NCBI GenBank assembly: GCA_963711375.1
Contig: CAVQDV010000005.1
Location: 2,418,001 to 2,482,000, forward strand
DNA: 64,000 nt
Source of the DNA: CAVQDV01 sp963711375
Lineage (GTDB): Bacteria > Pseudomonadota > Gammaproteobacteria > Coxiellales > Coxiellaceae
Direction: 5' to 3'
Shown: one piece after another, positions 36,939 through 46,180 of the stretch
How positions within the stretch are numbered: position 1 is the stretch's first letter
Layout of the letters: each line of letters opens with the position of its first letter
Position numbers and translations under genes: made by a program
The notes under the pieces: model-generated
The model's input: the letters and a program-made list of their open reading frames with translations, nothing else
Told to the model about the DNA's origin: nothing
The model's database searches: none

Positions 36939-38149
36939 CCCCCTTTAGAGCTTAAGAGACTATCTTTCGGCGGATGCTGGTGATAATAATGAATTAATCC
37001 ACTGTTAATGGCCGAAGCTAAACTCGTTTGATAAGCAGAAGTGCGCAGTTGGCGTTCTTCTCGCGGATTCGATAAAAATCCAGTTTCGACTAACAATGAG
37101 GGAATATCCGGTGATTTTAAAACTACAAAAGCTGCCTGTTCGATATGCCGAACGTGCATGGGCGTTATCAGTTGTAAGGAAGCAATAAGATCATCCCCAA
37201 TTTGCAAGCTCGAGCGAATAGCAGCGCTTTGAGATAAATTAATTAAAACCGATTTTAATACTTGGCTCTTATCACCAAGTGTCGCTCCGCTCATTAATTC
37301 CGATTTATTTTCCTGAGAAACTAACCATCGAGCGGCTTCACCCGTTGCACCCCGTTCGGAAAGTGCGAAAACCGAAGCGCCTTTTGCCCTGGTATTTTTC
37401 CATTTATCGGCATGGATCGCGATAAACATGTCGGCATGATACTTTCTTGCAATCGCTAGGCGCTGTCTCAAGGTAATGTAATAATCGCTATTTCGCGTTA
37501 ATTTTGCGGTAAAACCAGGCTCTGAATTAATCATATTATAAAGTTTTTTAGAAATGGCGAGCACTACATCCTTTTCTCGAGTGCGTCCTCGACCGATGGC
37601 GCCGGGATCTTTCCCACCATGGCCAGGATCGATAACGATGACCACATTACGTCGATATTCTGGGCGAGATTCACTCGAAATGACAGGTTGTGGTGATGCC
37701 ACGTCAATTTTTGCAATTGGTAAATGATAATCTTCGGGATTTTTGCTACCGGTAAAATTAATCCGAATTTGGGGTTTCCCAGTATCGGAGAACTCAGTGG
37801 CCCTCACTTGAATATGTACAGATTTTTCTAATTCAAAAACCATTCGCAAGCGCCCTGCATTTTCAGACCATCGAATTTGGGAGACGGGAGAGTTGATATA
37901 TTGATTTCGTTTGATAGCACTAATGAGTCGAGCGTCACGAATATCCAAAACGAATCGACGCGGATTGGAAAGCATAAAGGACTGATATTCTGGTTTTCTC
38001 GATAAATCTAGCGTAAAACGCCATTGCTGATAGCCTGAGCTTAAGGAAAAGTTTGAAACGGAAATGGATTTTGCTTGAGCGCTAAGCGTCGCGCTGATAC
38101 AAATCACCGCTAAAATTGCCTTCAATCCCTTGGTAAATTTTTTTAACAT
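36935..38149 (-). CDS. N-acetylmuramoyl-L-alanine amidase (AmiB/AmiC type)
   Basis: This periplasmic enzyme cleaves peptide stems from peptidoglycan during cell separation. It has 404 residues: a signal peptide (about 1-26), an AMIN domain (about 28-140) that targets it to the envelope, a linker, and an Amidase_3 domain (about 168-390). Zinc ligands are visible in VIVIDPGHGGKDPGA, TREKDVVLAISKKL and FIAIHADKW, and the catalytic Glu in LLVETGFLSNPREE. No C-terminal LysM repeat is seen. It follows tsaE and precedes mutL, the standard block order. Confidence 0.94.
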   Translation of the reverse strand: MLKKFTKGLKAILAVICISATLSAQAKSISVSNFSLSSGYQQWRFTLDLSRKPEYQSFMLSNPRRFVLDIRDARLISAIKRNQYINSPVSQIRWSENAGRLRMVFELEKSVHIQVRATEFSDTGKPQIRINFTGSKNPEDYHLPIAKIDVASPQPVISSESRPEYRRNVVIVIDPGHGGKDPGAIGRGRTREKDVVLAISKKLYNMINSEPGFTAKLTRNSDYYITLRQRLAIARKYHADMFIAIHADKWKNTRAKGASVFALSERGATGEAARWLVSQENKSELMSGATLGDKSQVLKSVLINLSQSAAIRSSLQIGDDLIASLQLITPMHVRHIEQAAFVVLKSPDIPSLLVETGFLSNPREERQLRTSAYQTSLASAINSGLIHYYHQHPPKDSLLSSKGG

Positions 38150-38164
38150 TGTTCTTTGGGAAAC

Positions 38165-38196
38165 CCCTCACCCTTTCCTTCTCCCAGAAGGGGAGC
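38165..38196. repeat. Palindromic repeat between tsaE and the amidase gene
   Basis: ACCCCTCACCCTTTCCTTCT leads into CCCAGAAGGGGAG. The arms CCTTCT and AGAAGG pair around a CCC loop. It is related in sequence to the elements in mutL and at 48011-48040 and to a CCCTCACCC...CTCTCCC type repeat common in proteobacteria. Confidence 0.5.
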
Positions 38197-38210
38197 TGAA
38201 CCTTACAATA

Positions 38211-38630
38211 CTAGCGGATTTCTACCCATCTGCCAACGCCGTTCTCGGCGAGCGATATAGTAATTGAAATAGTGGGATTAGCAAGTAATTTTTCGGCATG
38301 CTCGGGCCATTCGATTAAGCAGATAGAATCCTGATGATAATAATCACGAAAACCCATAAATTCCAGCTCTTCGGGATCTTTAAGTCGATATAAATCGAAA
38401 TGATAAATGCGTTGATTGGCAATATCATAAGGTTCAATTAAAGTGTAGGTAGGGCTTTTTACTCGACCGAGATGCCCAAAGGCTTGCAAAAAACCTCGAA
38501 CAAAAGTGGTTTTTCCAGCACCCAAATTTCCATGCAGAAAAATCACATCGCCCTTTGAGATTTTTTTTGCAAAAGAAGCACCAAGCGCTATCATCGCATT
38601 TTCGTCGGGAATAAAGCGTTTTTCAGTCAT
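38211..38630 (-). CDS. tsaE: TsaE: tRNA threonylcarbamoyladenosine system ATPase
   Basis: TsaE assists TsaB/TsaD in forming t6A37 on ANN-decoding tRNAs. At 139 residues it has the family P-loop in FLHGNLGAGKTTFVRGFLQA, then SPTYTLIEPY, YHFDLYRLKDPEELEFMG and CLIEWPEHAEKLL. Its start overlaps the nnr stop by 8 bp, so the two are translated from one message. Acts in the cytosol. Confidence 0.96.
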   Translation of the reverse strand: MTEKRFIPDENAMIALGASFAKKISKGDVIFLHGNLGAGKTTFVRGFLQAFGHLGRVKSPTYTLIEPYDIANQRIYHFDLYRLKDPEELEFMGFRDYYHQDSICLIEWPEHAEKLLANPTISITISLAENGVGRWVEIR

Positions 38631-40107
38631 CGGGATTTACAAGGCTACGTAAGTGATTCATTAAATCGCTGGCTAAAAGTCCGCGTTCGCCACCTTCTTC
38701 AGCGGCTCTATCCGCTGCCATGGCGTGCACGATAACCCCAAGCTCTGCCGCTTCTTGCAAGGCTAAGCCTTGCGCTAAAAATCCTCCGATAACCCCACTG
38801 AGAACATCGCCCATGCCACCACTCGCCATCCCTGGATTTCCTTGCCGAGAGAGTTTACAGGGTAATTCTTCACCTTGAATCAAAGTCCCCACACCTTTTA
38901 AGACGGTTACGCCACCATAATTCTTTTGAATAGTTTTTGCCGATGAAAATCGATCCATTTGCACTTCGTGAACGGTTTTATGTAATAAACGAGAGGCCTC
39001 GCCAGGATGAGGCGTTAAAATCCAATGATCACTTTGCTGGGGAGATTGACTTAATAAATTTAAGGCATCGGCATCTAAGACTTTATTGTGGTCGGTGGAG
39101 AGAACTCGATGAAATAAGGATTTTGACCACTCCGATTGCCCAAGACCCGGGCCAAGAACGATGACAGTTGCGCGCGATAATAAGGATTCCAAATCACCGG
39201 CACTGGTGACTTTATGACACATAATTTCAGGACGCATACAATTAACCACATTCACATGTTCGGGCCTTGTTGCCACGGAAACTAAGCCGGCGCCCACTCG
39301 CATCGCGGCTTCAGATGCCATCCTTATTGCACCTCCCATTCCATAATCCCCGCCAATCACAAGGACATGCCCATAATGCCCTTTGTGAGCGTCCAAACGA
39401 CGTTTGGGTAGCCAGTTTCTTAATGTTTCCCACTGAAGGGCTTGCGTGTGCGCGCTTACCTGTGAGAAGACCGAATAGGGAATATTCAAGTCATTTAATA
39501 ATACTTTTCCGCAGTTTGCGGGCGCATTGGCAGTAAATAAGCCTTGTTTTAAGCCGATAAAAGTAATCGTTACGCTAGCCTCTATCGCGCCACCCAGAAC
39601 CGCACCAGTATCCACAGAAATTCCAGAAGGAACGTCGATAGCAAAAATCGGTTTTCCCGCTGCATTGATAGCATTAATCCAGGTAAGGTATGGGTCTTGG
39701 ATCGGGCCCTGTAAACCACTTCCGAGTAAGGCGTCTACCAGGACATCGGCTGACTCAAAGTTTTCGGGTAATTCGGAGATTGTAACAGAAACGCCTTTTT
39801 TTAGGGCTTTTTGCGCGGCTTCTTTGGCTGGGCCACGCATATGGTCAGGAGTCGTAAGCGCAAAAACCTGAACCTCACAGCCAGCCTCTTTTGCTAGTTG
39901 TGCCAGTACATAGCCATCTCCGCCATTATTCCCTTTTCCGCAAAAAACAAATATTTTTTTAGCCAAAGGCCAGTGCTCATGAAGCGCCTGCCAAGCCGCA
40001 GACCCGGCATTAAACATCATTTCGTATTCAGTAAAAATATTGTGGAGTTTAACATAGGATTCGATTTCTCGAATTTGAGCGTTAGTATAGAGTTGAGTGG
40101 GTAGCAC
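38623..40107 (-). CDS. nnr: Nnr: bifunctional NAD(P)H-hydrate epimerase/dehydratase
   Basis: This enzyme repairs hydrated NADH and NADPH. It has 494 residues. The N-terminal epimerase (about 1-215) shows VFCGKGNNGGDGYVLAQLA and VDALLGSGLQGP. The C-terminal ADP-dependent dehydratase (about 225-490) shows HYGHVLVIGGDYGMGGA, VLGPGLGQSEWS, ILTPHPGEASRLL and GNPGMASGGMGDVLSGVIGG. The fusion is normal for bacteria. It is divergent from queG with only 16 bp between starts, so promoters overlap the coding ends. Confidence 0.96.
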   Translation of the reverse strand: MLPTQLYTNAQIREIESYVKLHNIFTEYEMMFNAGSAAWQALHEHWPLAKKIFVFCGKGNNGGDGYVLAQLAKEAGCEVQVFALTTPDHMRGPAKEAAQKALKKGVSVTISELPENFESADVLVDALLGSGLQGPIQDPYLTWINAINAAGKPIFAIDVPSGISVDTGAVLGGAIEASVTITFIGLKQGLFTANAPANCGKVLLNDLNIPYSVFSQVSAHTQALQWETLRNWLPKRRLDAHKGHYGHVLVIGGDYGMGGAIRMASEAAMRVGAGLVSVATRPEHVNVVNCMRPEIMCHKVTSAGDLESLLSRATVIVLGPGLGQSEWSKSLFHRVLSTDHNKVLDADALNLLSQSPQQSDHWILTPHPGEASRLLHKTVHEVQMDRFSSAKTIQKNYGGVTVLKGVGTLIQGEELPCKLSRQGNPGMASGGMGDVLSGVIGGFLAQGLALQEAAELGVIVHAMAADRAAEEGGERGLLASDLMNHLRSLVNPDD

Positions 40108-40123
40108 AAGATAACCTAAAGTA

Positions 40124-41260
40124 ATGGCGATGCCCTATTCTACTCTACAATGTAGCTTGGATCAAAACGCCCTTCTTGGTATTCTTCCTCTCGTGAACAG
40201 CATCGATTATCAAACACTTTCTTCCCAAATTAAAGCCTATGGGAAAACCTTAGGCTTTGATGCCATTGGAATTACCGACACCGACCTGTCGCAGGCCGAT
40301 GAACGTTTACAAGCCTGGCTCGAAAAAAAATATCATGGCAGCATGAATTATCTCGAGAAAAATAGGCATTTTCGACGAGATCCTTCTGCCCTGGTTCCTG
40401 AGACAATTCGAATAATTTGTGCTCGAGTAAATTACTTGCCAGAAAATGCAGAGCCAATAAAAACCATTTTAAAAGATTCCTCTATGGCCTACATCTCACG
40501 TTATGCCTTAGGTCGAGATTATCATCGGCTGATTCGAAATCGGTTAAAAAAGCTAGCGGAATATATTCAGAGTAAAATCGCTGAATTTCCGCTGAATTAT
40601 AGACCTTTTGCCGATAGTGCCCCGGTATTTGAAAAACCCCTCGCCATAAAAGCAGGACTCGGATGGATGGGCAAAAATACCTTAGTGTTGAGTCGCGATG
40701 CTGGCTCCTGGTTTTTTCTCGGCGTTTTATACACGAATTTACCCCTACCTCTGGATGAACCAGTAAGCGAACACTGTGGTCGCTGCACGGCCTGCATCGA
40801 TATTTGCCCTACAAAGGCGATTGTCGCCCCTTATGAACTGGATGCAAGACGTTGCATTTCCTACCTAACTATTGAAAATAAGGGCCCTATTCCATTAGAA
40901 TTCCGCCCACTTATAGGGAATAGAATATTTGGCTGTGATGACTGCCAACTAATTTGTCCCTGGAATAAATTTGCAAAATATACTAAAGAAATGGAATTTT
41001 TGCCGCGCCATCAACTCGATCAACAGCAATTAATCGATTTATTTAATTGGACAGAAGAGGAGTTTTTAAAAAGAACGGAAGGCTCAGCGATTAGACGCGC
41101 CGGGTATTTTGGCTGGCTACGAAATATCGCTGTAGCCCTCGGCAATGCCCCTTCATCAGAAAGGGTCGTGAATGCGCTTCGTGTTAAAAGAAACCACCCT
41201 TCGGAACTGGTGAGTTCACATGTATTATGGGCTCTTGAAAGACACGGCTTTATCCTATGA
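40124..41260 (+). CDS. queG: QueG: epoxyqueuosine reductase
   Basis: QueG carries out the last step of queuosine synthesis in tRNA using cobalamin and two [4Fe-4S] clusters. Both cluster motifs are present: CGRCTACIDICPTKA and GCDDCQLICPWN. The substrate region GFDAIGITDTDLSQADERLQ and KAGLGWMGKNTLVLSRDAGS also fit. With the ATG at 40124 it is 378 residues, near the usual size, but the first 23 residues are not conserved and a GTG at 40193 is an alternative start. C-terminal HEAT-like residues (RNIAVALGNAPS) are normal. Confidence 0.95.
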   Translation: MAMPYSTLQCSLDQNALLGILPLVNSIDYQTLSSQIKAYGKTLGFDAIGITDTDLSQADERLQAWLEKKYHGSMNYLEKNRHFRRDPSALVPETIRIICARVNYLPENAEPIKTILKDSSMAYISRYALGRDYHRLIRNRLKKLAEYIQSKIAEFPLNYRPFADSAPVFEKPLAIKAGLGWMGKNTLVLSRDAGSWFFLGVLYTNLPLPLDEPVSEHCGRCTACIDICPTKAIVAPYELDARRCISYLTIENKGPIPLEFRPLIGNRIFGCDDCQLICPWNKFAKYTKEMEFLPRHQLDQQQLIDLFNWTEEEFLKRTEGSAIRRAGYFGWLRNIAVALGNAPSSERVVNALRVKRNHPSELVSSHVLWALERHGFIL

Positions 41261-41290
41261 TTGTCATCAAATTCATTCTCCTCTATGATA

Positions 41291-41313
41291 GCTCCTCATG
41301 AAAATTGAGGAGC
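41291..41313 (+). promoter_or_regulatory. Hairpin that pairs the enhB-like gene's ribosome site
   Basis: GCTCCTCA (41291-41298) and TGAGGAGC (41306-41313) form a perfect 8-bp stem with a 7-nt loop. The right arm contains the GAGGAG Shine-Dalgarno sequence of the gene starting at 41320. Folding would hide the ribosome site, suggesting translational control. This is inference from complementarity only. Confidence 0.5.
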
Positions 41314-41319
41314 TCCATC

Positions 41320-41823
41320 ATGTTTAAAAAATTAATGATCACTTTCGCCGCCCTGCTGATGGGGAGTGCCGTGTTTGCCGCCAATGGCGAACCCAAAAAA
41401 TTTCCGAATGGATGCAAACCGGTTGGTTTCAGCTATGAAGAAGGTAAGCTAATTTTATCACCTGTTACTCAATCAGAAGAAGTTCAGACTCTATTCCTAA
41501 TTCATAATCGTTCCGCGCATGCCATTAAATTTGCCTCTGAAAAACTCCCAGGACAAGAATTTGTACCCCAATACATTAATACCATTGCACCAGAAGAATG
41601 GTCGGCTTTTTCCATCAGTAGCAAACGCTTGCAATTTCTGTGTTCAGCGAATGATGCTGATATCGATACACCCGTCAGTTGTGAAGCCGCCGTGGATATA
41701 TGCCAATACCCACGAGCGAAATTTGCGGATCACAATAGTGGAACCTACTGGTTAAAAGGCGCAACCACCTTAGAAGATATGATTCAAATTATTGTCAACG
41801 ATGGCATTCTTTTACGCTGGTAA
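41320..41823 (+). CDS. EnhB-like secreted protein
   Basis: The ATG at 41320 gives 167 residues beginning with a signal peptide (MFKKLMITFAALLMGSAVFA). The mature part has several Cys (NGCKPVGF, LQFLCSAND, VSCEAAVDICQYPRAKF), suggesting disulfides in the periplasm or outside the cell. The pattern resembles the enhanced-entry protein EnhB of Legionella, whose family is typical of Legionella and Coxiella relatives. The match is by memory of the family and not an alignment. The gene is alone between queG and a convergent MBL gene. Confidence 0.6.
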   Translation: MFKKLMITFAALLMGSAVFAANGEPKKFPNGCKPVGFSYEEGKLILSPVTQSEEVQTLFLIHNRSAHAIKFASEKLPGQEFVPQYINTIAPEEWSAFSISSKRLQFLCSANDADIDTPVSCEAAVDICQYPRAKFADHNSGTYWLKGATTLEDMIQIIVNDGILLRW

Positions 41824-41824
41824 T

Positions 41825-42892
41825 TTAAGAAGGAATTTCTCGAGTTTCGCCAACTTTCATCACCCAGATTTTTTTAGGTGAATATCCTGCCGCTTTTCCG
41901 GCTGCCCGAAACCGAAGAGGCGGATCGAAAGGCGGTTCTTCGGATAATATTACCGTACCCCAATGCATAGCGATTACGTTTTTAGCCTTCAAATCTCGGG
42001 CAATTTGCACCGATTCTTCTGGGGTTGTGTGAGCATACTGCATAACACTTTGTGGCATATAGGCACCAATATCGATAATGACGGCATCAAAGGGCCCGTA
42101 TTTTTTTCCAATATAGTGATACATTTCCCCATAGGCGCTATCGCACATATAAAGAATTTTATGCCGGCGCGATTTAATAATATATCCCGCCCACAGCCTT
42201 CTATTTTGATCCCTTAATGTGCGCCCTGAATAATGAATTGCAGGAATGGCTGTAATTTTTAGTGAATCCAGCTGAATAGATTGATACCAGTCCAACTCAT
42301 AAATAGAAGGATATCCACGATCCTCAAAATAAGACGCATTATAAAGCGGAACGACCACTTTAATATTTTTTTTATTCTTAAGTTGCTCAATTGTTTTTAA
42401 ATCTAAAGAATCATAATGATTGTGTGAAAGTAAAATTATATTAAGCGTCGGAAGATTTTTAATAGTAATTCCCGGCGGAACATAGCGATTGGGACCAAAA
42501 ATCCAGGGCCCTGCATGCGCGGTTAAATAGGGATCTGTTAAAATGGTTTGCCCGTCCATCCGGATTAAAAATGTAGCATGACCTAGCCATGTGATAGTAT
42601 CCGATTTTTTTAATTTATTGAGATGATTAATAGCATCGCGTTCATTGAGACGCATGTCAGGGGGAACTTGAGGGGTATGTGACCATGTCCAAGGGAGTCG
42701 TAACATAAAGGCGATTAAATGACTCATACTGGGTTTACCAGGGTCATTATCTTCTGGATTTCGAAAATGTGACTGTGAAAGGTGATGATAGGGTTTCCCT
42801 TCGATTTGCTTTGGAGATTGAAAGAAGATAATCATTACAATAAGCAAAACAGCTGAGACAGCAATGATTATTTGGATCCGATATTCCTTCAT
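41825..42892 (-). CDS. MBL-fold metallohydrolase (UlaG/NAPE-PLD-like), membrane anchored
   Basis: 355 residues with an N-terminal membrane helix (about 7-26), so the enzyme domain probably faces the periplasm or is tethered to the inner membrane. The metal-binding core shows TITWLGHATFLIRMDG, ILTDPYLTAHAGPW and ILLSHNHYDSLDL, with later ligands in YMCDSAYG and AMHWGTVILSEEP. This pattern matches N-acylphosphatidylethanolamine phospholipase D-like and UlaG-like enzymes. A lipid substrate is possible but not shown. Confidence 0.85.
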   Translation of the reverse strand: MKEYRIQIIIAVSAVLLIVMIIFFQSPKQIEGKPYHHLSQSHFRNPEDNDPGKPSMSHLIAFMLRLPWTWSHTPQVPPDMRLNERDAINHLNKLKKSDTITWLGHATFLIRMDGQTILTDPYLTAHAGPWIFGPNRYVPPGITIKNLPTLNIILLSHNHYDSLDLKTIEQLKNKKNIKVVVPLYNASYFEDRGYPSIYELDWYQSIQLDSLKITAIPAIHYSGRTLRDQNRRLWAGYIIKSRRHKILYMCDSAYGEMYHYIGKKYGPFDAVIIDIGAYMPQSVMQYAHTTPEESVQIARDLKAKNVIAMHWGTVILSEEPPFDPPLRFRAAGKAAGYSPKKIWVMKVGETREIPS

Positions 42893-42924
42893 CCCTGAGC
42901 GATCTCCTGTGAACCCAAAAATGC

Positions 42925-43203
42925 TTAGTCCACTTCTCCGCCACCTTGCTTGGTCGAGTGAGAATGGGTTGAATCATAATTAGGATCGATTTGATGCAAA
43001 GCCTCTAAAACGCGCTGGAGCAAATTCGCACTTTCTCCGGCCATATTTTCCTCGTCGGCAACGAGGAGCTCTCGAGCATCATATTCCCACTGATGTAGAA
43101 TCTTACGCTTTTGCTCTTCCGACAGTGAAGTGTCGTGCAAAACCTCCCGAGGAAAGCCATAAACGGAACTAGGATCATGTAAAGCCTTGATAAAATCTGT
43201 CAT
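42925..43203 (-). CDS. Conserved small protein of unknown function
   Basis: The start is the ATG at 43203 (92 residues, MTDFIKALHDPSSVYGFPRE), because AAGGAGG lies 6 bp upstream. It contains VLHDTSLSEEQKRKILHQWEYDARELLVADEE, split here into its halves VLHDTSLSEEQKRKILHQ and WEYDARELLVADEE. Similar short acidic proteins occur in gammaproteobacteria. No membrane segment, no known motif, and I cannot assign a function. It lies between fabV and the MBL gene on the same strand. Confidence 0.7.
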   Translation of the reverse strand: MTDFIKALHDPSSVYGFPREVLHDTSLSEEQKRKILHQWEYDARELLVADEENMAGESANLLQRVLEALHQIDPNYDSTHSHSTKQGGGEVD

Positions 43204-43240
43204 AAACGCCTCCTTACCTAGACAGTATAGCATTTATTGA

Positions 43241-44464
43241 TCAGTTTTGATCCCCCTCTGCCTCTGAGAGAGGCTCTATGGAATCAATTTTCACATCAGG
43301 CTCAACGTCCGCCTTATAATCTACGGCAGGAAAATGAAAGCCAAATAAACGGTAAAAATCGTTTTGATATCCTTCAATATCGGTCAATTGTCGCAAAGTC
43401 TCGGTTGACACTTTTGGCCAAACCTCCATTACTTCTCGCTGAATGGATTCTTCCATTTCCCAATCATCCATGCGAACGCTTCCATTAGCATCAACAATGG
43501 GCCCATTTTTCACATAAATTTTACTAGCCAGCATTCGATACATTTGTTCAATGCAGCCCTCATGCTTATGTTCTCGTTTCATTATTTTATATAAAATTGA
43601 AATATATAATGGCACTACAGGAATGGCTGCACTGGCTTGTGTGACAAGCGCTTTATTAACAGAAATAAAGGCTTTACCACTAACTTTCTCAGCTAATTTT
43701 TTATTGAGTTTTTTAGCCGTTTCTTCTAAATGATCTTTTGCTCGACCAATCGTTCCTTTCTTGTAAATTGTCGTGGTAATTTCTGGGCCTAAATAATTAT
43801 ACGCTAAAGTAATCGCTCCATCGGCCAAAAGATTTTCCTCCATTAAGCGATTCATCCACATTTCCCAATCTTCACCACCCATTACGCCAATTGTCCCATT
43901 AATTTCAGCTTCTGTAGCCGGTTCGATGAGAATGTCTTTGACTTCGCCGCGCATCGGATCCACGGTTTTATTAGTAAAGGCTTTTCCAATGGGTTTTAAT
44001 GTCGAACTAAACACTTCACCTGTATCAGGATGAATTCTTCGAGGTGAGGCAAGGCTATAAACAAGCATATCAATTTTGCCTAAATCTTTTTTAATTAATT
44101 CGAGCGTCTGATCTTTAATGGCGTTGGAAAAAGCGTCACCATTAATACTTTTTGCATAATACCCTTCTTTATGTGCCAATTTTTCAAAAGCAGCGGAATT
44201 ATACCATCCGGTTGTCGCAGGGCGCTTATTTTCGGCCGGTCTCTCGTAAAAAACACCAATAGTTTTTGCACCAGAACCAAAAGTAGCCGCTATGCGGGTT
44301 GCTAAACCATAACCAGTCGAAGCTCCAATAATTAAAACCCTTTTTGGACCCTGAAATTGTCCTTGTTTTTTCACATATTCGATTTGCTCAAGAACAGCCT
44401 GCTCGCAGCCCCTTGGGTGTGCGGTGGTGCAAATAAAGCCACGAATTTTTGGTTCTATGATCAT
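43241..44464 (-). CDS. fabV: FabV: trans-2-enoyl-ACP reductase
   Basis: FabV performs the last reduction in fatty-acid elongation and is a triclosan-insensitive alternative to FabI. It has 407 residues, the FabV size. The N-terminal MIIEPKIRGFICTTAHPRGC, the cofactor-binding VLIIGASTGYGLATRIAATF, VYSLASPRR and the active-site Tyr/Lys pair (YNYLGPE, YKKGTIGRAKDHLE) are all there. It is a single gene with its own upstream space shared with the ABC exporter's end. Confidence 0.96.
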   Translation of the reverse strand: MIIEPKIRGFICTTAHPRGCEQAVLEQIEYVKKQGQFQGPKRVLIIGASTGYGLATRIAATFGSGAKTIGVFYERPAENKRPATTGWYNSAAFEKLAHKEGYYAKSINGDAFSNAIKDQTLELIKKDLGKIDMLVYSLASPRRIHPDTGEVFSSTLKPIGKAFTNKTVDPMRGEVKDILIEPATEAEINGTIGVMGGEDWEMWMNRLMEENLLADGAITLAYNYLGPEITTTIYKKGTIGRAKDHLEETAKKLNKKLAEKVSGKAFISVNKALVTQASAAIPVVPLYISILYKIMKREHKHEGCIEQMYRMLASKIYVKNGPIVDANGSVRMDDWEMEESIQREVMEVWPKVSTETLRQLTDIEGYQNDFYRLFGFHFPAVDYKADVEPDVKIDSIEPLSEAEGDQN

Positions 44465-44487
44465 AAAAAATCCCTCATTATTTCATA

Positions 44488-45261
44488 TTAACTGCGTAGG
44501 CGAACGCTCTTCACTAATAAATACTCCGCTAGGCCAAATAAAAGCACTACAAATAATATCATCACTGAAAAAGCTTCTAATAGAAAAGGGTCTGGACTGC
44601 CTAAAAATCCATAGCGAAAGGCACTCACAATGTAAACAATAGGGTTCGCAAGAGAAACAAATTGCCATGTGGGTGAGAGCAATTTGATGGAATAAAAAAC
44701 ACCGCCCAAATAAGTCAAAGGCGTTAAAATAAAGGTGGGAATATAAGATATGTCATCAAAAGATTCTGAAAAAATGGCATTAATCAGGCCGCCTAAAGAA
44801 AAAATGCAGGAGGACAAAAAAGCGACTCCCAAAATAATCAAAAGAGAATGAACCTTCAGTGAAGTGAAAAACATGGTGACTAAAGTAACTACGATCCCCA
44901 CTAAAAAGCCTCTTAATACTCCTCCAAACATGAAGCCCAGTAAAATAATAAAATTCGGCGTTGGAGAGACGAGAATTTCCTCAATTTGTCGTTGAAATTT
45001 CGCAAAATAAAAAGAGGAGACAGAGGAGGTGTAAGAGCTAGTGATAACCGACATCATAATCAAACCCGGCGCAATAAATTCAATATACGGATAAGAGTCC
45101 ATGCTCCCTACTCGGGCGCCCATAATATGACCAAAGATTAAAAAATAAAGCGTGGTTGTAATCATCGGAGGGAGAATGGTTTGCGACCATAAACGTAGCA
45201 CTCGTTTCATTTCTTTATTAACAATAGTGTAAAATGTAATCCAATGTTTATAAGGCATCAT
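44488..45261 (-). CDS. yadH: ABC-2 type permease (YadH-like)
   Basis: Integral membrane half of an ABC exporter, 257 residues from the ATG at 45261. That start is favoured by AAGGAAAG just upstream and by alignment with E. coli YadH. Six hydrophobic segments are visible, with YIEFIAPGLIMMSVI, FQRQIEEILVSPTP and FDDISYIPTFILTPLTYLGG as family marks. It overlaps the ATPase gene by 14 bp and should form the pump with it. The exported substrate is not known for this family. Confidence 0.92.
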   Translation of the reverse strand: MMPYKHWITFYTIVNKEMKRVLRLWSQTILPPMITTTLYFLIFGHIMGARVGSMDSYPYIEFIAPGLIMMSVITSSYTSSVSSFYFAKFQRQIEEILVSPTPNFIILLGFMFGGVLRGFLVGIVVTLVTMFFTSLKVHSLLIILGVAFLSSCIFSLGGLINAIFSESFDDISYIPTFILTPLTYLGGVFYSIKLLSPTWQFVSLANPIVYIVSAFRYGFLGSPDPFLLEAFSVMILFVVLLFGLAEYLLVKSVRLRS

Positions 45262-46180
45262 AGCTACTCTTTCCTTCATTAGTCAAACGAATAAACAGCT
45301 CTTCTAAACGATTTACCTTATTTCTCATACTGATCACTTCAATGTTCTGCGTGGACAAGGCTTCAAAAACACGGGTAAGACCCACTTTATTAGGCACTTC
45401 CGCCTCGAGCGTTTTATCGTTAATGACCTTTACTCGACATTCTGGAATGACGGGCACTCCAACTAGGGGGGAACGCAAATTAAGCACAATATTTTCATAT
45501 TCCAATTTCCCCAATAACTTGGGCATCTCGGTGAGCTCGATTAATTCCCCATGATCAATAATACCTATGGTTCTGCAATGATTTTCGGCTTCTTCGAGAT
45601 AATGCGTTGTTAAAATAATAGTCGTGCCTTCATTATTAATTTTTTGCAAAAAATCCCAGGTGCTGCGCCGCAACTCGACGTCGACACCTGCGGTGGGTTC
45701 GTCTAGAATTAAAATTTTTGGTTCATGGACTAAAGCCCGAGCAATCATCACACGACGCTTCATTCCACCTGATAATAAGCGCGGAGTTGAATGACGTTTG
45801 TCCCAAAGGTCGAGTAATTTTAAATATTTTTCAGTGCGAATTCGCGCCACAGAACGAGGAATTCCATAATATCCTGCTTGGTCAATGATGATATTTTCTA
45901 CTTTTTCAAAAATGTTAAAATTAAACTCTTGAGGGACAACACCAATGCATGCTTTGGCCGCCGAAAAGTCATCATCGATATCATGGCCCATGATCTCAAC
46001 CTTTCCAGAGGTTTTAATGACCAGTGAAGTTAAAATTCCAATCGTGGTCGTTTTTCCCGCGCCATTGGGACCTAGCAAAGCAAAAAAATCACCTTGATTA
46101 ATTGAAAAACTAACCCCCTTTAAAGCATGAGTACCATTTGAATAGGTTTTTATCAGATTTGAAATGGAAATAGCTTTCAT
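45248..46180 (-). CDS. yadG: ABC transporter ATP-binding protein (YadG-like)
   Basis: 310 residues. Walker A is GPNGAGKTTTIGIL, the signature is LLSGGMKRRVMIARALVHEP, Walker B is ILILDEPTAGVD, and the switch His is in TTHYLEEAENHC. A C-terminal extension (about 220-310) is usual for YadG-type subunits. It overlaps the RRM gene start region by 4 bp upstream and the permease by 14 bp downstream, giving a tight three-gene operon. Confidence 0.95.
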   Translation of the reverse strand: MKAISISNLIKTYSNGTHALKGVSFSINQGDFFALLGPNGAGKTTTIGILTSLVIKTSGKVEIMGHDIDDDFSAAKACIGVVPQEFNFNIFEKVENIIIDQAGYYGIPRSVARIRTEKYLKLLDLWDKRHSTPRLLSGGMKRRVMIARALVHEPKILILDEPTAGVDVELRRSTWDFLQKINNEGTTIILTTHYLEEAENHCRTIGIIDHGELIELTEMPKLLGKLEYENIVLNLRSPLVGVPVIPECRVKVINDKTLEAEVPNKVGLTRVFEALSTQNIEVISMRNKVNRLEELFIRLTNEGKSSYDAL

